From Oscillospiraceae bacterium (lineage in GTDB: Bacteria; Bacillota; Clostridia; Oscillospirales; Acutalibacteraceae): DNA of 64,000 nucleotides. Position numbers and translations under genes: made by a program. Below, one piece after another: positions 16,526 to 27,251 of this stretch. The notes beneath the pieces are model-generated. The model saw only the letters and a list, made by a program, of their open reading frames with translations. It was not told the DNA's origin and ran no database searches. Location: the NCBI GenBank assembly GCA_015065865.1, contig SVPM01000001.1, forward strand, positions 1 through 64,000. The letters are read 5' to 3'. Numbering within the stretch: position 1 is the stretch's first letter; every line of letters begins with the position of its first letter.

Positions 16526-19159
16526 ATGAAATGGACAGGTTTGAACGAACTGCGTGAAAAATATCTCGCGTTTTTCGAGAGCAAAGGTCACCTGCGTTTG
16601 CCCAGTTTTTCGTTGGTGCCGCAGGGGGATAAATCCCTTTTGCTTATCAACGCCGGTATGGCGCCGATGAAAAAGTATTTCACGGGTGAACTTACCCCGC
16701 CCCGCAAGCGCGTGACCACTTGCCAAAAGTGTATCCGCACCCCCGATATTGAGCGCGTGGGTAAAACGGCACGTCACGGCACCTATTTTGAAATGCTGGG
16801 CAACTTCAGTTTCGGCGACTATTTCAAGCATGAAGCGACCGCGTGGGCGTGGGAGTTCTGCACCGAGGTGTTGGAACTGCCGGTGGATCGTCTGTGGATC
16901 AGCATTTATGAAGAAGATGACGAAGCGTTCGATATCTGGACAAAGGAAGTCGGCGTAGATCCGTCCCATATCGTGCGTCTTGGCAAAGCAGACAACTTCT
17001 GGGAGCACGGTTCGGGTCCCTGCGGTCCTTGCTCCGAGATCCATTTGGATCGCGGCGAAGAGTTTGGTTGCGGTTCTCCCGATTGCGGTGTGGGTTGCGA
17101 CTGCGACCGTTTCCTTGAATTCTGGAACTTGGTGTTCACCCAGTTTGATAACGACGGCAACAACAACTACACCCGCTTAAAGAACCCGAACATTGATACC
17201 GGTATGGGTTTGGAGCGCCTTGCGTGCATTATGCAGGGCGTGAATAACCTTTTTGAAGTGGATACGGTGCAGAACATTATGAAGCACGTCAGCCGCATTG
17301 CGGGCGTGCAGTACGGCGACGATGAACGCACCGACATCTCCTTGCGCGTTATCACCGACCACATCCGTTCCACCACCTTTATGATCGGCGACGGTGTGAT
17401 GCCCTCCAACGAAGGCCGCGGCTACGTGCTGCGCCGTCTGCTTCGCCGCGCGGCCCGTCACGGCCGACTGCTCGGTATCGGTGAACCCTTCTTGCATCAA
17501 GTGTGCGAAACGGTGATTGCGGAGAATGCATCCGCCTATCCCGAGTTGGGTGATAAAGCCGACTTTATCAAGAAACTGATCTTGGTGGAAGAAGAGGCGT
17601 TCGGTAAGACGATCGATGCGGGTCTTGCGATGCTTGACGATATGTTGGCGAACCTCAACGGTACTGAACTGTCGGGCGCGGATGCGTTCAAACTGTACGA
17701 TACTTACGGTTTCCCGCTGGATCTGACACAGGATATTTTGGAAGAAAAAGGTCTCACGGTGGGTGAGGAAGAATTCCGTGAATTGATGACTGCCCAGCGT
17801 GCGCGTGCGCGTGCCGCCCGTAAAGACGCGGGTGCGGATGCGTGGAAAAACAGCGGTGCGGCACTTAAGGATGTGGCAGCGGCCCGTTTCGTGGGGTATA
17901 CCGCTCTTACGGCCGAAGCGAAAGTTACCGCGCTGGTGAAGGATGAACAGCGTGTGGATGAGATCGCCGACGGCGATGCCGCGTTGGTGTTGCTCGACGT
18001 GACGCCTTTCTACGGTGAAAGCGGCGGTCAGGTGGGCGATATCGGTCTGATCACCAACGAAGGTGTGACGGTCGAGGTGCAAAACACCTTGAAAGGCGCG
18101 GACGGCGCGGTGTTGCACGTGGCGGAAGTGAAACAAGGCACTCTGCGTGTAGGGGATACCGTCACTGCCGCGGTGGATACGGCGACGCGCACGGCCACGA
18201 TGCGTAACCACACGGCGGCACACTTGTTGCAGGCGGCACTGCGTGAGTTGCTCGGCAACCACGTGGAGCAGGCGGGCCAGTTGGTGAATGCCGAGCGTAT
18301 GCGTTTCGACTTTACCCACTTCTCCGCGTTGACCCCCGAACAGATCGCGGCGGTGGAAGATCGCGTGAACGGTTGGATCTTGGACGGCGTGGCGGCGGAT
18401 ATTCGCGAAATGCCGATCGATGAAGCCCGTGCACTGGGCGCGATGGCCTTGTTCGGCGAAAAATACGGCGACGTGGTGCGTGTGGTGCGTTTTGAGGGCG
18501 TGTCCACCGAACTGTGCGGTGGTACTCATGCGGATAACACCGCCAAGATCGGTCTGTTCCGCATCTTGTCGGAAGGCTCGGTCGCGGCGGGCGTGCGCCG
18601 TATTGAAGCGGTGACGGGCGCCAATCTGCTCGCCGAGTGGCGGCGTGAGCACGCGGTGCTTCAGCAGACGGCAGAGGCTATCAAGGCGGCGGGTGCGGAG
18701 GACATTCTGCGCCGTACCGCGCAGATGACCGCCGAACTGCGTGATTTGAAAAAAGAACTGGCAGAGCTCAAAGCCGAAGCGGCGGCGGGCAAGGCAGGTG
18801 ACGTGTTTGCCGACGCCAAAGAGATCGGCGGCATCAAGCTTGCTACTGCGGTGTATCACGATATGGAATCGGGCGCATTGCGTACCATGTGTGATACGTT
18901 GAAGAGCGCGGCGGATAAAAACAAGGGTATCGTGTTGCTCGCCGGTGTCAACGGCGATGCGGTGACCTTTGTGTGCTATTGCTCGTCGGATGCCGTGAAA
19001 GCGGGTGCCAATGCAGGCGGACTGATCAAAGCGACCTGTACCCTGTGCGGCGGTAAGGGCGGCGGCCGTCCCGACAGCGCCATGGGTGGCGCCAAAGACG
19101 TGAACAAAGTGGAAGAAGCGCTTGCGGCAGCGGCGGATACCGTGGCTTCCATGCTGTAA
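16526..19159 (+). CDS. alaS: alanine--tRNA ligase
   Basis: GLNELREKYLAFFESKGHLRLPSFSLVP, GNFSFGDYFK, HTAAHLLQAALRELLG, CGGTHADNT. The track start at 16283 lies inside the T-box. Confidence 0.97.
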   Translation: MKWTGLNELREKYLAFFESKGHLRLPSFSLVPQGDKSLLLINAGMAPMKKYFTGELTPPRKRVTTCQKCIRTPDIERVGKTARHGTYFEMLGNFSFGDYFKHEATAWAWEFCTEVLELPVDRLWISIYEEDDEAFDIWTKEVGVDPSHIVRLGKADNFWEHGSGPCGPCSEIHLDRGEEFGCGSPDCGVGCDCDRFLEFWNLVFTQFDNDGNNNYTRLKNPNIDTGMGLERLACIMQGVNNLFEVDTVQNIMKHVSRIAGVQYGDDERTDISLRVITDHIRSTTFMIGDGVMPSNEGRGYVLRRLLRRAARHGRLLGIGEPFLHQVCETVIAENASAYPELGDKADFIKKLILVEEEAFGKTIDAGLAMLDDMLANLNGTELSGADAFKLYDTYGFPLDLTQDILEEKGLTVGEEEFRELMTAQRARARAARKDAGADAWKNSGAALKDVAAARFVGYTALTAEAKVTALVKDEQRVDEIADGDAALVLLDVTPFYGESGGQVGDIGLITNEGVTVEVQNTLKGADGAVLHVAEVKQGTLRVGDTVTAAVDTATRTATMRNHTAAHLLQAALRELLGNHVEQAGQLVNAERMRFDFTHFSALTPEQIAAVEDRVNGWILDGVAADIREMPIDEARALGAMALFGEKYGDVVRVVRFEGVSTELCGGTHADNTAKIGLFRILSEGSVAAGVRRIEAVTGANLLAEWRREHAVLQQTAEAIKAAGAEDILRRTAQMTAELRDLKKELAELKAEAAAGKAGDVFADAKEIGGIKLATAVYHDMESGALRTMCDTLKSAADKNKGIVLLAGVNGDAVTFVCYCSSDAVKAGANAGGLIKATCTLCGGKGGGRPDSAMGGAKDVNKVEEALAAAADTVASML

Positions 19160-19171
19160 GAGGTGAATGAA

Positions 19172-19504
19172 ATGGATTGCATATTTTGTAAGATCGCGGC
19201 GGGGGAGATCCCGTCCAAAAAGGTGTATGAAGACGAGCAGATATTGGCGTTTTACGACATCGAGCCGAAAGCGCCGGTGCACGTGCTGGTGATTCCGAAA
19301 CAGCACATTGCCGGTGCGGCGGCGGTGACGGCGGAGAACGCTGCGGTGGTGGCGCATATTTTTGCCGCCATCCCGCAGATCGCGGCCGAACTCGGCGTTA
19401 CCGATTTCCGCGTGGTCACCAACAACGGTGTCGATGCGGGTCAAACGGTGCACCATTTGCATTTCCACATTTTGGGCGGTGCCCGACTCGGTGAAATGGC
19501 GTAA
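19172..19504 (+). CDS. HIT family protein
   Basis: DCIFCKIAAGEIPSKKVYED and GQTVHHLHFHILGG (HxHxH). Confidence 0.95.
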   Translation: MDCIFCKIAAGEIPSKKVYEDEQILAFYDIEPKAPVHVLVIPKQHIAGAAAVTAENAAVVAHIFAAIPQIAAELGVTDFRVVTNNGVDAGQTVHHLHFHILGGARLGEMA

Positions 19505-19539
19505 GCCGTTGCCGAAATTACGAGAGAGGAAGAACACCC

Positions 19540-20424
19540 GTGCAGTATATTGTGGCGGATCTGGAGTGGAACGGCGCGTATTCCAAAAAGGCGCACGGCT
19601 ACTTTAACGAGATCATCGAGATTGGCGCGGTCAAACTGAACGAACGGTTGGAACTTACGGATACGTTTCATGCGGTCATTAAACCCATTGTCAGCCGCAA
19701 ACTGACACGCTTGGTGAGTGATCTTACCAATATCACGGGTGAAGAACTGCAGGACGGTACGACGTTTATCGCGGCGGCGGCGGAATGGCAACGCTGGGTG
19801 GGGGAGGAAGAGTCGATCCTTCTCACGTGGAGTACCACCGATCTGTCGGTGTTGCTTGAAAACTACCGCTTTCATTTGAAGCGTGACCGTGTTCCTTTTA
19901 TGACGAAATACGCCGACCTGCAAGCCTATGTGCAGGCCCATAACAAGCTCGGTAACGCAGGGCAGCAGGTGGGGCTTGCGCGTGCGTGTGAGGCGCTCGG
20001 CATATCCGATGAAGGGCTTGAACAGCACCGTGCGCTGGATGACAGTCGTATGACGGCGGCGATCGCGCAGAAGACGATCGAGCGGGAGGCGTTTTTGCCG
20101 TTTGTGCGGGAAGCGGATACGGCGTTTTACGATCGCTTGAATTTCAAACCGTATTACATACGGGATGCCGGAAGTCCGCTGATCGCCCGTCAGCACTGGC
20201 GGTTTCGGTGTCCCGCTTGCGGGCGCGTGCTGCGAAACCGCAAGGAATGGCGGTTTTACAATCAGGCATTTTGGGTGGAAATGGTCTGCCGCACCTGCGA
20301 CAAGACCTACACCGCCCGTGCACAGTTTCGTAAGAAATTCGACAGCGTGGAGGTCAAACGTAAGTTGACCGAAAAGCTGGCGGACGATAAACAAAAAACA
20401 AACGAGGAGAGGACAACAGTATGA
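19540..20424 (+). CDS. DnaQ-like 3'-5' exonuclease domain protein
   Basis: [11 protein letters not shown]...[12 protein letters not shown] ExoI motif, [10 protein letters not shown] ExoIII motif; C-terminal Cys pairs CPACG / CRTC. Confidence 0.82.
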   Translation: MQYIVADLEWNGAYSKKAHGYFNEIIEIGAVKLNERLELTDTFHAVIKPIVSRKLTRLVSDLTNITGEELQDGTTFIAAAAEWQRWVGEEESILLTWSTTDLSVLLENYRFHLKRDRVPFMTKYADLQAYVQAHNKLGNAGQQVGLARACEALGISDEGLEQHRALDDSRMTAAIAQKTIEREAFLPFVREADTAFYDRLNFKPYYIRDAGSPLIARQHWRFRCPACGRVLRNRKEWRFYNQAFWVEMVCRTCDKTYTARAQFRKKFDSVEVKRKLTEKLADDKQKTNEERTTV

Positions 20425-20897
20425 AAAAGTTTTTGGCAGAATTTAAGACCTTTGCTTTGCGCGGCAACGTGGTCGATCTGGCCGTCGGTGTTATCATCGG
20501 CGGTGCGTTCCAGAAGATCGTTACTTCGGTGGTAAACGATCTCATTATGCCGTGGATCGGTCTTTTGACCGGCGGCACCAACTTTACCGATCAGTTTGCG
20601 ATCTTGAAGTTGCCCGAAGGCGTGACCAAGGAAATGGTGATCTCGCTTGAGGCGGCGAAAGAACTCGGCGCAACCACCTTTAATTACGGTGCGTTTATCA
20701 CCGCGGTCATCGATTTCATCATCATGGCGTTCATCATCTTCCTGCTGGTCAAGGGCATCAACAAGCTCAGCAGTTTGAAGAAGGTGGAAGAAGTGGTGGA
20801 AGAACCCACCACCAAGATCTGCCCGTTCTGCAAGAGCGAGATCGCGATCGAAGCGACCCGCTGTGCACACTGCACTTCGGAACTGCCGAACGAATAA
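20421..20897 (+). CDS. mscL: large-conductance mechanosensitive channel with C-terminal zinc ribbon
   Basis: [46 protein letters not shown]; tail [18 protein letters not shown]. Confidence 0.95.
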   Translation: MKKFLAEFKTFALRGNVVDLAVGVIIGGAFQKIVTSVVNDLIMPWIGLLTGGTNFTDQFAILKLPEGVTKEMVISLEAAKELGATTFNYGAFITAVIDFIIMAFIIFLLVKGINKLSSLKKVEEVVEEPTTKICPFCKSEIAIEATRCAHCTSELPNE

Positions 20898-20922
20898 TTT
20901 TCAAAAAAAGCAAAAAAAACAC

Positions 20923-20951
20923 TTGCATTTTTTGGAATAGTATGCTATCAT
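20923..20951 (+). promoter_or_regulatory. promoter TTGCAT-17-TATCAT (TGC extended -10) for rplS
   Basis: Motif and spacing seen directly. Confidence 0.65.
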
Positions 20952-20956
20952 TGATA

Positions 20957-21060
20957 GGCTATGGTCGGTCACTGTGACCGTTCCGTGCTTGATGCAAAGC
21001 ATCAGGACGATGGTCCTCTGCTCACTTCGTTGGGCACGAACATCGGAAAAGTAGGGAGGA
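20957..21060 (+). ncRNA. structured rplS 5' leader, candidate L19 autoregulatory leader
   Basis: GGTCACTGTGACC-like and TTGATGCaaaGCATCAgg hairpins in ~110 nt between promoter and SD. Confidence 0.5.
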
Positions 21061-21067
21061 TTTAGAA

Positions 21068-21409
21068 ATGGATGCATTGAAACTCATTGCAGCAGACAGC
21101 CTGAAGGAAGCGGCACCGGCGTTTGAGATCGGTGACACCATCCGCGTGGACGTTAAGATCCGCGAAGGCGAGCGCGAGCGTATTCAGGCCTTTGAAGGCA
21201 CTGTGATCGCGAAGAAGGGCAGCGGCGTGGCCGAGACCTTCACCGTGCGTCGTGTGTCGTACGGTGTCGGTGTGGAGCGTGTGTTCCCCCTGCATTCCCC
21301 CAACGTGGCGGCTGTGAAGATCGTTCGCCGCGGTAAGGTTCGCAGAAGCAAGTTGTATTATCTGCGTGATCGCGTGGGTAAGGCTGCGAAGGTTAAGGAA
21401 CGCCTGTAA
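21068..21409 (+). CDS. rplS: 50S ribosomal protein L19
   Basis: [29 protein letters not shown]...[24 protein letters not shown]. Confidence 0.97.
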   Translation: MDALKLIAADSLKEAAPAFEIGDTIRVDVKIREGERERIQAFEGTVIAKKGSGVAETFTVRRVSYGVGVERVFPLHSPNVAAVKIVRRGKVRRSKLYYLRDRVGKAAKVKERL

Positions 21410-21433
21410 GCCGTCCTGCAACAAAGCATAAAA

Positions 21434-21464
21434 AAAGGAACGATTGCTTGATCGTTCCTTTTTT
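21434..21464. terminator. intrinsic terminator after rplS
   Basis: AAAGGAACGAT-TGCTTG-ATCGTTCCTTTTTT. Confidence 0.93.
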
Positions 21465-21558
21465 GTGTTTTTTTAAAGAAAAACCGCTTTTGCACTTTCC
21501 TTTTTGAAGAAAGTATGGTAAAATATACGTATGTATGTTACGAAACGAGGGATACGTT

Positions 21559-22200
21559 ATGACGGAATTTGAATACGATCCGAATACCGTGGCGGAAGAG
21601 GAAGTTGCGGCACCGCAACCCGAGCAGTTGGAGGCGGCGCATCCCGCACCGGCGGAGAAAAGTTGGCTCAGTACGATGTATGAACTGATGGGCAACGTGG
21701 CGGTGGCGCTTTTGCTGGTCACCTTGCTGTTAGGTTTCTGCTTTCGCCAAGTGGTGGTGGACGGTGCTTCGATGAACGATACGCTGGCGGATAAAGATCG
21801 TTTGTTGTTGCAAACGGTGTTTTACACCATCGAGCGGGAAGACATTGTGGTGATCTATCAAGAGGAAGAACCGGAAAAACCGCTGATCAAACGCGTGATC
21901 GCCACGGGCGGCGATGCGGTGAGATTGGATCCCTCGACCAATGAGGTCTACTTGAAAAAAGCAGGGGAGAACGATTGGGAACTGTTGCGCGAGCCGTACG
22001 TGCACTATCCGCTGGGATGGGGCATTGCGTGGGATGACGATAACGAGATCGTTGTGCCCGCGGGTGAATTGTTTGTGTTGGGCGACCATCGCAACGATTC
22101 CCGCGACAGCCGTACCCTCGGTTGCATCAAAGAGGAAAACGTGGTGGGCGGTGTTTTGCTGCGCCTGTTCCCGTTCAGCGGATTGGGAGGCTTACGATGA
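21559..22200 (+). CDS. lepB: signal peptidase I
   Basis: VVVDGASMNDTL catalytic Ser, IKRVIATGGD catalytic Lys, GDHRNDSRDSR. Confidence 0.95.
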   Translation: MTEFEYDPNTVAEEEVAAPQPEQLEAAHPAPAEKSWLSTMYELMGNVAVALLLVTLLLGFCFRQVVVDGASMNDTLADKDRLLLQTVFYTIEREDIVVIYQEEEPEKPLIKRVIATGGDAVRLDPSTNEVYLKKAGENDWELLREPYVHYPLGWGIAWDDDNEIVVPAGELFVLGDHRNDSRDSRTLGCIKEENVVGGVLLRLFPFSGLGGLR

Positions 22201-23078
22201 CGGAACAAGAACAAGGGCGGACGATCCAGTGGTTTCCGGGGCACATGACGCGTACCCGCCGCAAGATCAAAGAGTGTTTACCGCTCATTGATCTGGTGGT
22301 GGAGATTCTGGATGCCCGCATTCCGCTGGCCAGCCGCAATCCCGATATGGACACGTTGGTGGCGGGTAAGCCGCGCTTGGTGGTGCTGAACAAGGCGGAT
22401 ATGGCGGATGAGGCCGCCACCGCCGCTTGGGTAGCGTATTACCGCAAGCAGGGGATTTCGGCACTGGCACTCGATTGTAAGAGCGGCCGCGGGATAAACG
22501 GATTTGTTCCCGCAATGCGTGCCGTGCTTGCGGATAAGATCGCCGCGTGGGAAGCAAAAGGTATGGTCAATCGTCCCGTGCGTGCGATGGTGGTGGGTAT
22601 CCCTAATGCGGGGAAATCTTCCTTTATCAACCGTTTGGCGCGCGGCGGTAAAGCCAAGGTGGAAGATCGCCCCGGTGTCACGCGGGATAACCGTTGGTTC
22701 ACGGTGGAAAAAGGGGCGCTGCTGCTGGATACCCCCGGTGTGTTGTGGCCGAAATTCGAAGATCAAGAGGTGGCTCGCCGTTTGGCGTATACCGGTGCGA
22801 TTCGCGACGAGATACTGGATACCGAAGAACTTGCGTGTGGGCTGTTGCAGTTGCTTTGTGCGGAGTATCGCGACCTGCTTTGTGCACGCTACCGCCTGCA
22901 GGAAGAGGATCTGGAAGCTTGTGCCGACAGTTGGGATCTCCTGTGCTTGGTCGGTAAAAAACGCGGTATGTTGGTGTCGGGCGGTGAGGTGAATACCGAA
23001 CGCGCCGCCACGATGCTGTTGGATGAATTCCGCGGTGCGAAGATCGGGCGTATTACGTTGGAAAGACCGGAGGTGTGA
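22197..23078 (+). CDS. rbgA: ribosome biogenesis GTPase RbgA/YlqF
   Basis: [17 protein letters not shown], circularly permuted NKAD...[16 protein letters not shown] overlap with lepB. Confidence 0.95.
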   Translation: MTEQEQGRTIQWFPGHMTRTRRKIKECLPLIDLVVEILDARIPLASRNPDMDTLVAGKPRLVVLNKADMADEAATAAWVAYYRKQGISALALDCKSGRGINGFVPAMRAVLADKIAAWEAKGMVNRPVRAMVVGIPNAGKSSFINRLARGGKAKVEDRPGVTRDNRWFTVEKGALLLDTPGVLWPKFEDQEVARRLAYTGAIRDEILDTEELACGLLQLLCAEYRDLLCARYRLQEEDLEACADSWDLLCLVGKKRGMLVSGGEVNTERAATMLLDEFRGAKIGRITLERPEV

Positions 23079-23082
23079 TCCG

Positions 23083-23700
23083 ATGGAAGAAAAACAATGC
23101 ACCAATTATGAATTTGACGCGTGCTGTCGCGAGCAAGGCGTTGTGCATCTGTGCGGCGTGGATGAAGCGGGGCGCGGCCCGTTGGCCGGCCCCGTGTATG
23201 CCGCGGCGGTTGTTTTGGATCCCGACGTGGTGATCGACGGGGTAAACGATTCAAAAAAACTTTCCGAAAAACGGCGTGAGGCGCTGTTCGATGAGATATG
23301 TGAAAAAGCGGTGGCCTACGGCATCGCCTCCGCTTCGGTGGAGGAGATCGAGGAATTGAACATACTGCAAGCCACGTTTTTGGCGATGTCCCGTGCGGTT
23401 GCAGCTTTGTCCGTCACGCCCGACCTTGTGTTGGTAGACGGTAATCAAGTGCCGCGCGGTATTGAGCGCCCGATGCAAACGGTGATCAAAGGAGATGCGC
23501 GTTCCGCTTCCATTGCGGCCGCTTCTATTTTGGCCAAGGTCAGCCGTGACCGTTATATGCTGGCACTGGACGAACAGTACCCGCAATATGCGTTTTCGAA
23601 GCATAAAGGCTACGGTACCAAGGTGCATTGTGAAGCGTTGCAGACGTTCGGCCCTTCGCCCGCGCATCGTATGAGTTTCCTTAAAAACATTTTGGGATAA
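23083..23700 (+). CDS. rnhB: ribonuclease HII
   Basis: [47 protein letters not shown]. Confidence 0.96.
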   Translation: MEEKQCTNYEFDACCREQGVVHLCGVDEAGRGPLAGPVYAAAVVLDPDVVIDGVNDSKKLSEKRREALFDEICEKAVAYGIASASVEEIEELNILQATFLAMSRAVAALSVTPDLVLVDGNQVPRGIERPMQTVIKGDARSASIAAASILAKVSRDRYMLALDEQYPQYAFSKHKGYGTKVHCEALQTFGPSPAHRMSFLKNILG

Positions 23701-23714
23701 GGATTTGTTTGAAA

Positions 23715-24101
23715 ATGGCTAAAGTTTCGGCAGGCGCGGCGGGCGAGGTGCTCGCCGCACGCTTTTTGCGTGAAAAGGGATACACCATTACAGCGGCAAA
23801 CGTGCATTCACGTTTCGGCGAGATAGACATAATCGCTGAAAACGCTCAATATATTGCCTTTGTAGAGGTAAAGACACGCAGTGAAAACGCACTGTACACG
23901 CCGCGCGAAGCGGTGACATACCAAAAGCAACGCAAGGTGATCGGTACGGCGGCGTTGTATCTGCAACAGCATCCCACCACGCGTCAACCGCGTTTTGACG
24001 TGATCGAGATCGTCACTGCCAAAGGGCAACCGATGAAGGTGGTGGAGATCGACCACATTATGGGTGCATATGAAACGGAGGGCCTGCATGCGGCTTTTTG
24101 A
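23715..24101 (+). CDS. YraN family protein (UPF0102)
   Basis: GEVLAARFLREKGYTITAANVHSRFGEIDIIAEN..FVEVKTRSE. Confidence 0.92.
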   Translation: MAKVSAGAAGEVLAARFLREKGYTITAANVHSRFGEIDIIAENAQYIAFVEVKTRSENALYTPREAVTYQKQRKVIGTAALYLQQHPTTRQPRFDVIEIVTAKGQPMKVVEIDHIMGAYETEGLHAAF

Positions 24102-24987
24102 TCTGCATTGTGACACGTTGTACGAATCGTTTACCAAAAAATACCCCCTGCCTAAAAACGACGGTCATATTGACTTTGCACGAGCGGCACGATACGCGCC
24201 GTATGTGCAGGCGTTGGCGGTGTGGATACCCGAAGACCTGCGCGGCAATGCCGCGTGGGATTTTTGTTGTCGGGTGATGGCACACGCCGAACGGGAGAAT
24301 ATCCGTTTGTGGCGTAAAGGGAAGAGCCTTGACGACTGTCTTAAAACGCACACGAGGATAGGAATGCTTGCAGTGGAAGGCGGCGCGGTGTTGGGAGAGG
24401 AACTTGCCCGTATTGACACCCTTGCCGTGCGCGGCGTGCGATATATCACCCTCACGTGGAATGGGGCGAACGCCCTTGGTAACGGGTGCTTGTCGCCGTG
24501 TAGGGAGGGGCTTACCGCTTTTGGCAAAGAAGCGGTGCGGCGTATGGAACGGGCAGGGGTAACGGTGGACGTTTCTCACCTGAATGAAGCGGGATTTTGG
24601 GATGTCGCGAATATGGCGCAAAAGCCGTTTATCGCCACGCATTCCAATGCGGCGGCGGTGTGTCCGCACCCGCGCAATCTGACCGATCGGCAGTTTGCCG
24701 CCGTTGTTGAATGCGGCGGTTTGGTTGGGCTTAACCTGTGCGGCGATTTTTTGGGAACGTCCACGTTTGAGGCGGTGGAGCGGCACTTGTATCACTTTTG
24801 GGAGCGCGGCGGCGAAAACACGGTGGCGTTCGGTGCGGACTTCGATGGCGCGGTTATGCCGGCTGAGTGGGACGGCGTGGCGGTAATGGAGCAAATTTTT
24901 GATTTTCTATACCGCAAAAACTACGATAGTGACCTGCTTTCCCGCCTTTTTTTCGGTAATTGCTACAATTTTTTCTCACGGCTTTGA
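24088..24987 (+). CDS. membrane dipeptidase (renal dipeptidase family)
   Basis: LFDLHCDTLYE, LAVEGGAVLG, DVSHLNEAGFWDVA, ATHSNAAAVCPHPRNLTD, FGADFDGA. Confidence 0.92.
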   Translation: MRLFDLHCDTLYESFTKKYPLPKNDGHIDFARAARYAPYVQALAVWIPEDLRGNAAWDFCCRVMAHAERENIRLWRKGKSLDDCLKTHTRIGMLAVEGGAVLGEELARIDTLAVRGVRYITLTWNGANALGNGCLSPCREGLTAFGKEAVRRMERAGVTVDVSHLNEAGFWDVANMAQKPFIATHSNAAAVCPHPRNLTDRQFAAVVECGGLVGLNLCGDFLGTSTFEAVERHLYHFWERGGENTVAFGADFDGAVMPAEWDGVAVMEQIFDFLYRKNYDSDLLSRLFFGNCYNFFSRL

Positions 24988-25012
24988 CAAACGGAAAATC
25001 CTGCGGTATAAT
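24984..25012 (+). promoter_or_regulatory. consensus promoter TTGACA-17-TATAAT for thrC
   Basis: Perfect hexamers; -35 contains the upstream gene's TGA stop. Confidence 0.92.
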
Positions 25013-25052
25013 AAACTGATTTCTTTTATATATTAGACGGAGGAGAGCATAG

Positions 25053-26558
25053 ATGAACTATTGCAGTACACGGGATGCGGCGGTTCGTGCCACCGCGGCC
25101 GAGGCCATTGCTCGCGGCATTTCGCCCGACGGCGGTCTGTACGTGCCCACCGCATTACCGCGGTTGACACCGACTCGCTTGGAAGAGATCGCGGCGATGC
25201 CGTATGCCGAGCGTGCGGCGGCGGTGCTGTGCGAATTCTTGGGCGATTTCACGGCTGAAGAAGTGCGCGAATGCACCGAGGCGGCCTATGCGACGGGGCG
25301 TTTTCGCCACGCCGACGTAGCCCCGCTTACCGAACTGTCCGCAGGCGAACATATTTTGGAACTGTGGCACGGCCCGACTTGCGCGTTCAAAGATATGGCG
25401 TTGCAGATCCTGCCGCATTTGATGCGGGTGTCTGCCGCCAAGACGGGGGACGGCAAGGAGATCGTGATTCTGGTCGCCACTTCGGGTGATACGGGCAAAG
25501 CCGCGCTGGAAGGTTTCCGCGATGCAAAGGGTACGCGCATTTTGGTGTTTTATCCCGAAGACGGTGTCAGCCCGATGCAGAAGTTGCAAATGGCAACGCA
25601 GGAAGGCGAAAACGTGTCGGTGTGTGCCATTCGGGGCAATTTTGACGATGCTCAAACCGGTGTGAAGCAGATCTTTACCGACAGCGCCATTGCCGATACG
25701 CTGGCGGCGAACGGTATGCAGTTCTCCAGTGCCAACTCCATCAACTGGGGTCGTCTGGCACCGCAGATCGTGTATTACGTTTCGGCGTACTGCGACCTCT
25801 TGAAGGCGGGTAAGATTCGTATGGGGGATGCCGTAAACGTGGCGGTACCCACCGGTAACTTCGGTAACATTTTGGCGGCGTATTATGCACGTGAAATGGG
25901 GTTGCCGATCCGCCGGCTGATCTGCGCGTCCAATCGCAACCGTGTGTTGACCGACTTCTTGACCACCGGTGTGTACGATCGCAACCGTGCGTTTTATACC
26001 ACCACGTCGCCGTCGATGGATATTCTTATCTCCTCGAACCTCGAACGGCTTTTGTATCACCTGTCGGGTAACGATGACAGCCTGATGCGCGACTTGATGG
26101 CGCAACTGAACGAAACGGGACGTTACACCGTGCCGAACGAACTGCTCGCCCGTGTGCGCGAACTGTTCTGGGCGGGTTGCTGTGACGATGAAGCGGCGGC
26201 AGCGACCATTCGTGAAAAGTTTGACGAATATCACTATTTGCTGGATACCCATTCGGCGGTTGCGGTGAAGGTGTATGCCGACTATCGCACCGAAACGGGG
26301 GATACCACCCCGACGATCATTGCGTCCACCGCCAATCCGTACAAGTTCTCCGCCAGTGTGCTGGAAGCGTTGAACGGCAACACCGCCGGTTTGGATGAAT
26401 TCCAAAAGGTGGAGGCACTGCGCGCATTGACGGCGCATGAAGTGCCCGCTCCGTTGTCGGATCTGCAAGGCAAGACGGTCCGTTTCAAGGACGTTTGCGA
26501 CCGTGACAAGGCGGCGATGCGTGCCGTGGTGTTCGGTATGCTGAACGTTACGGAGTAA
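25053..26558 (+). CDS. thrC: threonine synthase
   Basis: LWHGPTCAFKDMALQILP PLP-Lys motif, VATSGDTGKAALEGF, NSINWGRLAPQIVYY. Confidence 0.96.
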   Translation: MNYCSTRDAAVRATAAEAIARGISPDGGLYVPTALPRLTPTRLEEIAAMPYAERAAAVLCEFLGDFTAEEVRECTEAAYATGRFRHADVAPLTELSAGEHILELWHGPTCAFKDMALQILPHLMRVSAAKTGDGKEIVILVATSGDTGKAALEGFRDAKGTRILVFYPEDGVSPMQKLQMATQEGENVSVCAIRGNFDDAQTGVKQIFTDSAIADTLAANGMQFSSANSINWGRLAPQIVYYVSAYCDLLKAGKIRMGDAVNVAVPTGNFGNILAAYYAREMGLPIRRLICASNRNRVLTDFLTTGVYDRNRAFYTTTSPSMDILISSNLERLLYHLSGNDDSLMRDLMAQLNETGRYTVPNELLARVRELFWAGCCDDEAAAATIREKFDEYHYLLDTHSAVAVKVYADYRTETGDTTPTIIASTANPYKFSASVLEALNGNTAGLDEFQKVEALRALTAHEVPAPLSDLQGKTVRFKDVCDRDKAAMRAVVFGMLNVTE

Positions 26559-26564
26559 CACGGT

Positions 26565-27251
26565 ATGGCACTGTTTGTCATCGGAGATCTGCATCTCTCG
26601 CTCGGCGCCGATAAGCCGATGGATATCTTCCGCGGCTGGCAGGATTATCAACAGCGGCTGGAACAGCAGTGGCAGGAAACGGTGAGCGCAGAGGATACGG
26701 TGGTCATTCCCGGCGACGTGTCGTGGGCAATGTCGCTGGAAGGAACACGGGAAGATTTCACCTTTCTGAATCGTTTGAACGGTCAAAAACTGATCCTCAA
26801 AGGCAATCACGATTATTGGTGGTGTACCCGCCGCAAGATGGATGCGTTTTTTGAGGAAAACGGCTTTCACACCCTGCGTATCGTACACAACGATGCGGTT
26901 GCGGTGGAAGGAGTTGCGGTGTGCGGCACCCGCGGATGGTTTTACGATGCGGAGGAAGATGCCGACCGTAAGGTGCTTCTCCGTGAAGTGGGGCGTCTGC
27001 GTACATCGATCGCTGCCGCGAAGGCGACCGGCTGTGAACCGCTGGTGTTTTTGCACTATCCGCCCGTCACGCGGGAAGCGGTGTGTGAAGAACTGTTTGC
27101 CGTGTTGCGGGAAGAAGGCGTTACGCGCTGTTATTACGGACACCTGCACGGCCCGTCCGTTCCCCGTGCGTTCTGCGGTGTGCGGGAAGGCATCCGTTTT
27201 CAACTGGTGTCGGGGGATGCACTCGGCTTTCGACCGTTGAAAATTTTGTAA
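26565..27251 (+). CDS. metallophosphoesterase
   Basis: FVIGDLHLS...IPGDVSWAM...LKGNHDYWW...FLHYPP...CYYGHLHG. Confidence 0.92.
   Translation: MALFVIGDLHLSLGADKPMDIFRGWQDYQQRLEQQWQETVSAEDTVVIPGDVSWAMSLEGTREDFTFLNRLNGQKLILKGNHDYWWCTRRKMDAFFEENGFHTLRIVHNDAVAVEGVAVCGTRGWFYDAEEDADRKVLLREVGRLRTSIAAAKATGCEPLVFLHYPPVTREAVCEELFAVLREEGVTRCYYGHLHGPSVPRAFCGVREGIRFQLVSGDALGFRPLKIL

Noticed and set aside
17177-19537. 786-aa minus-strand ORF
   Set aside because: Lies opposite alaS and neighbours; composition is His/Arg-rich with no family motif. Shadow of codon bias.
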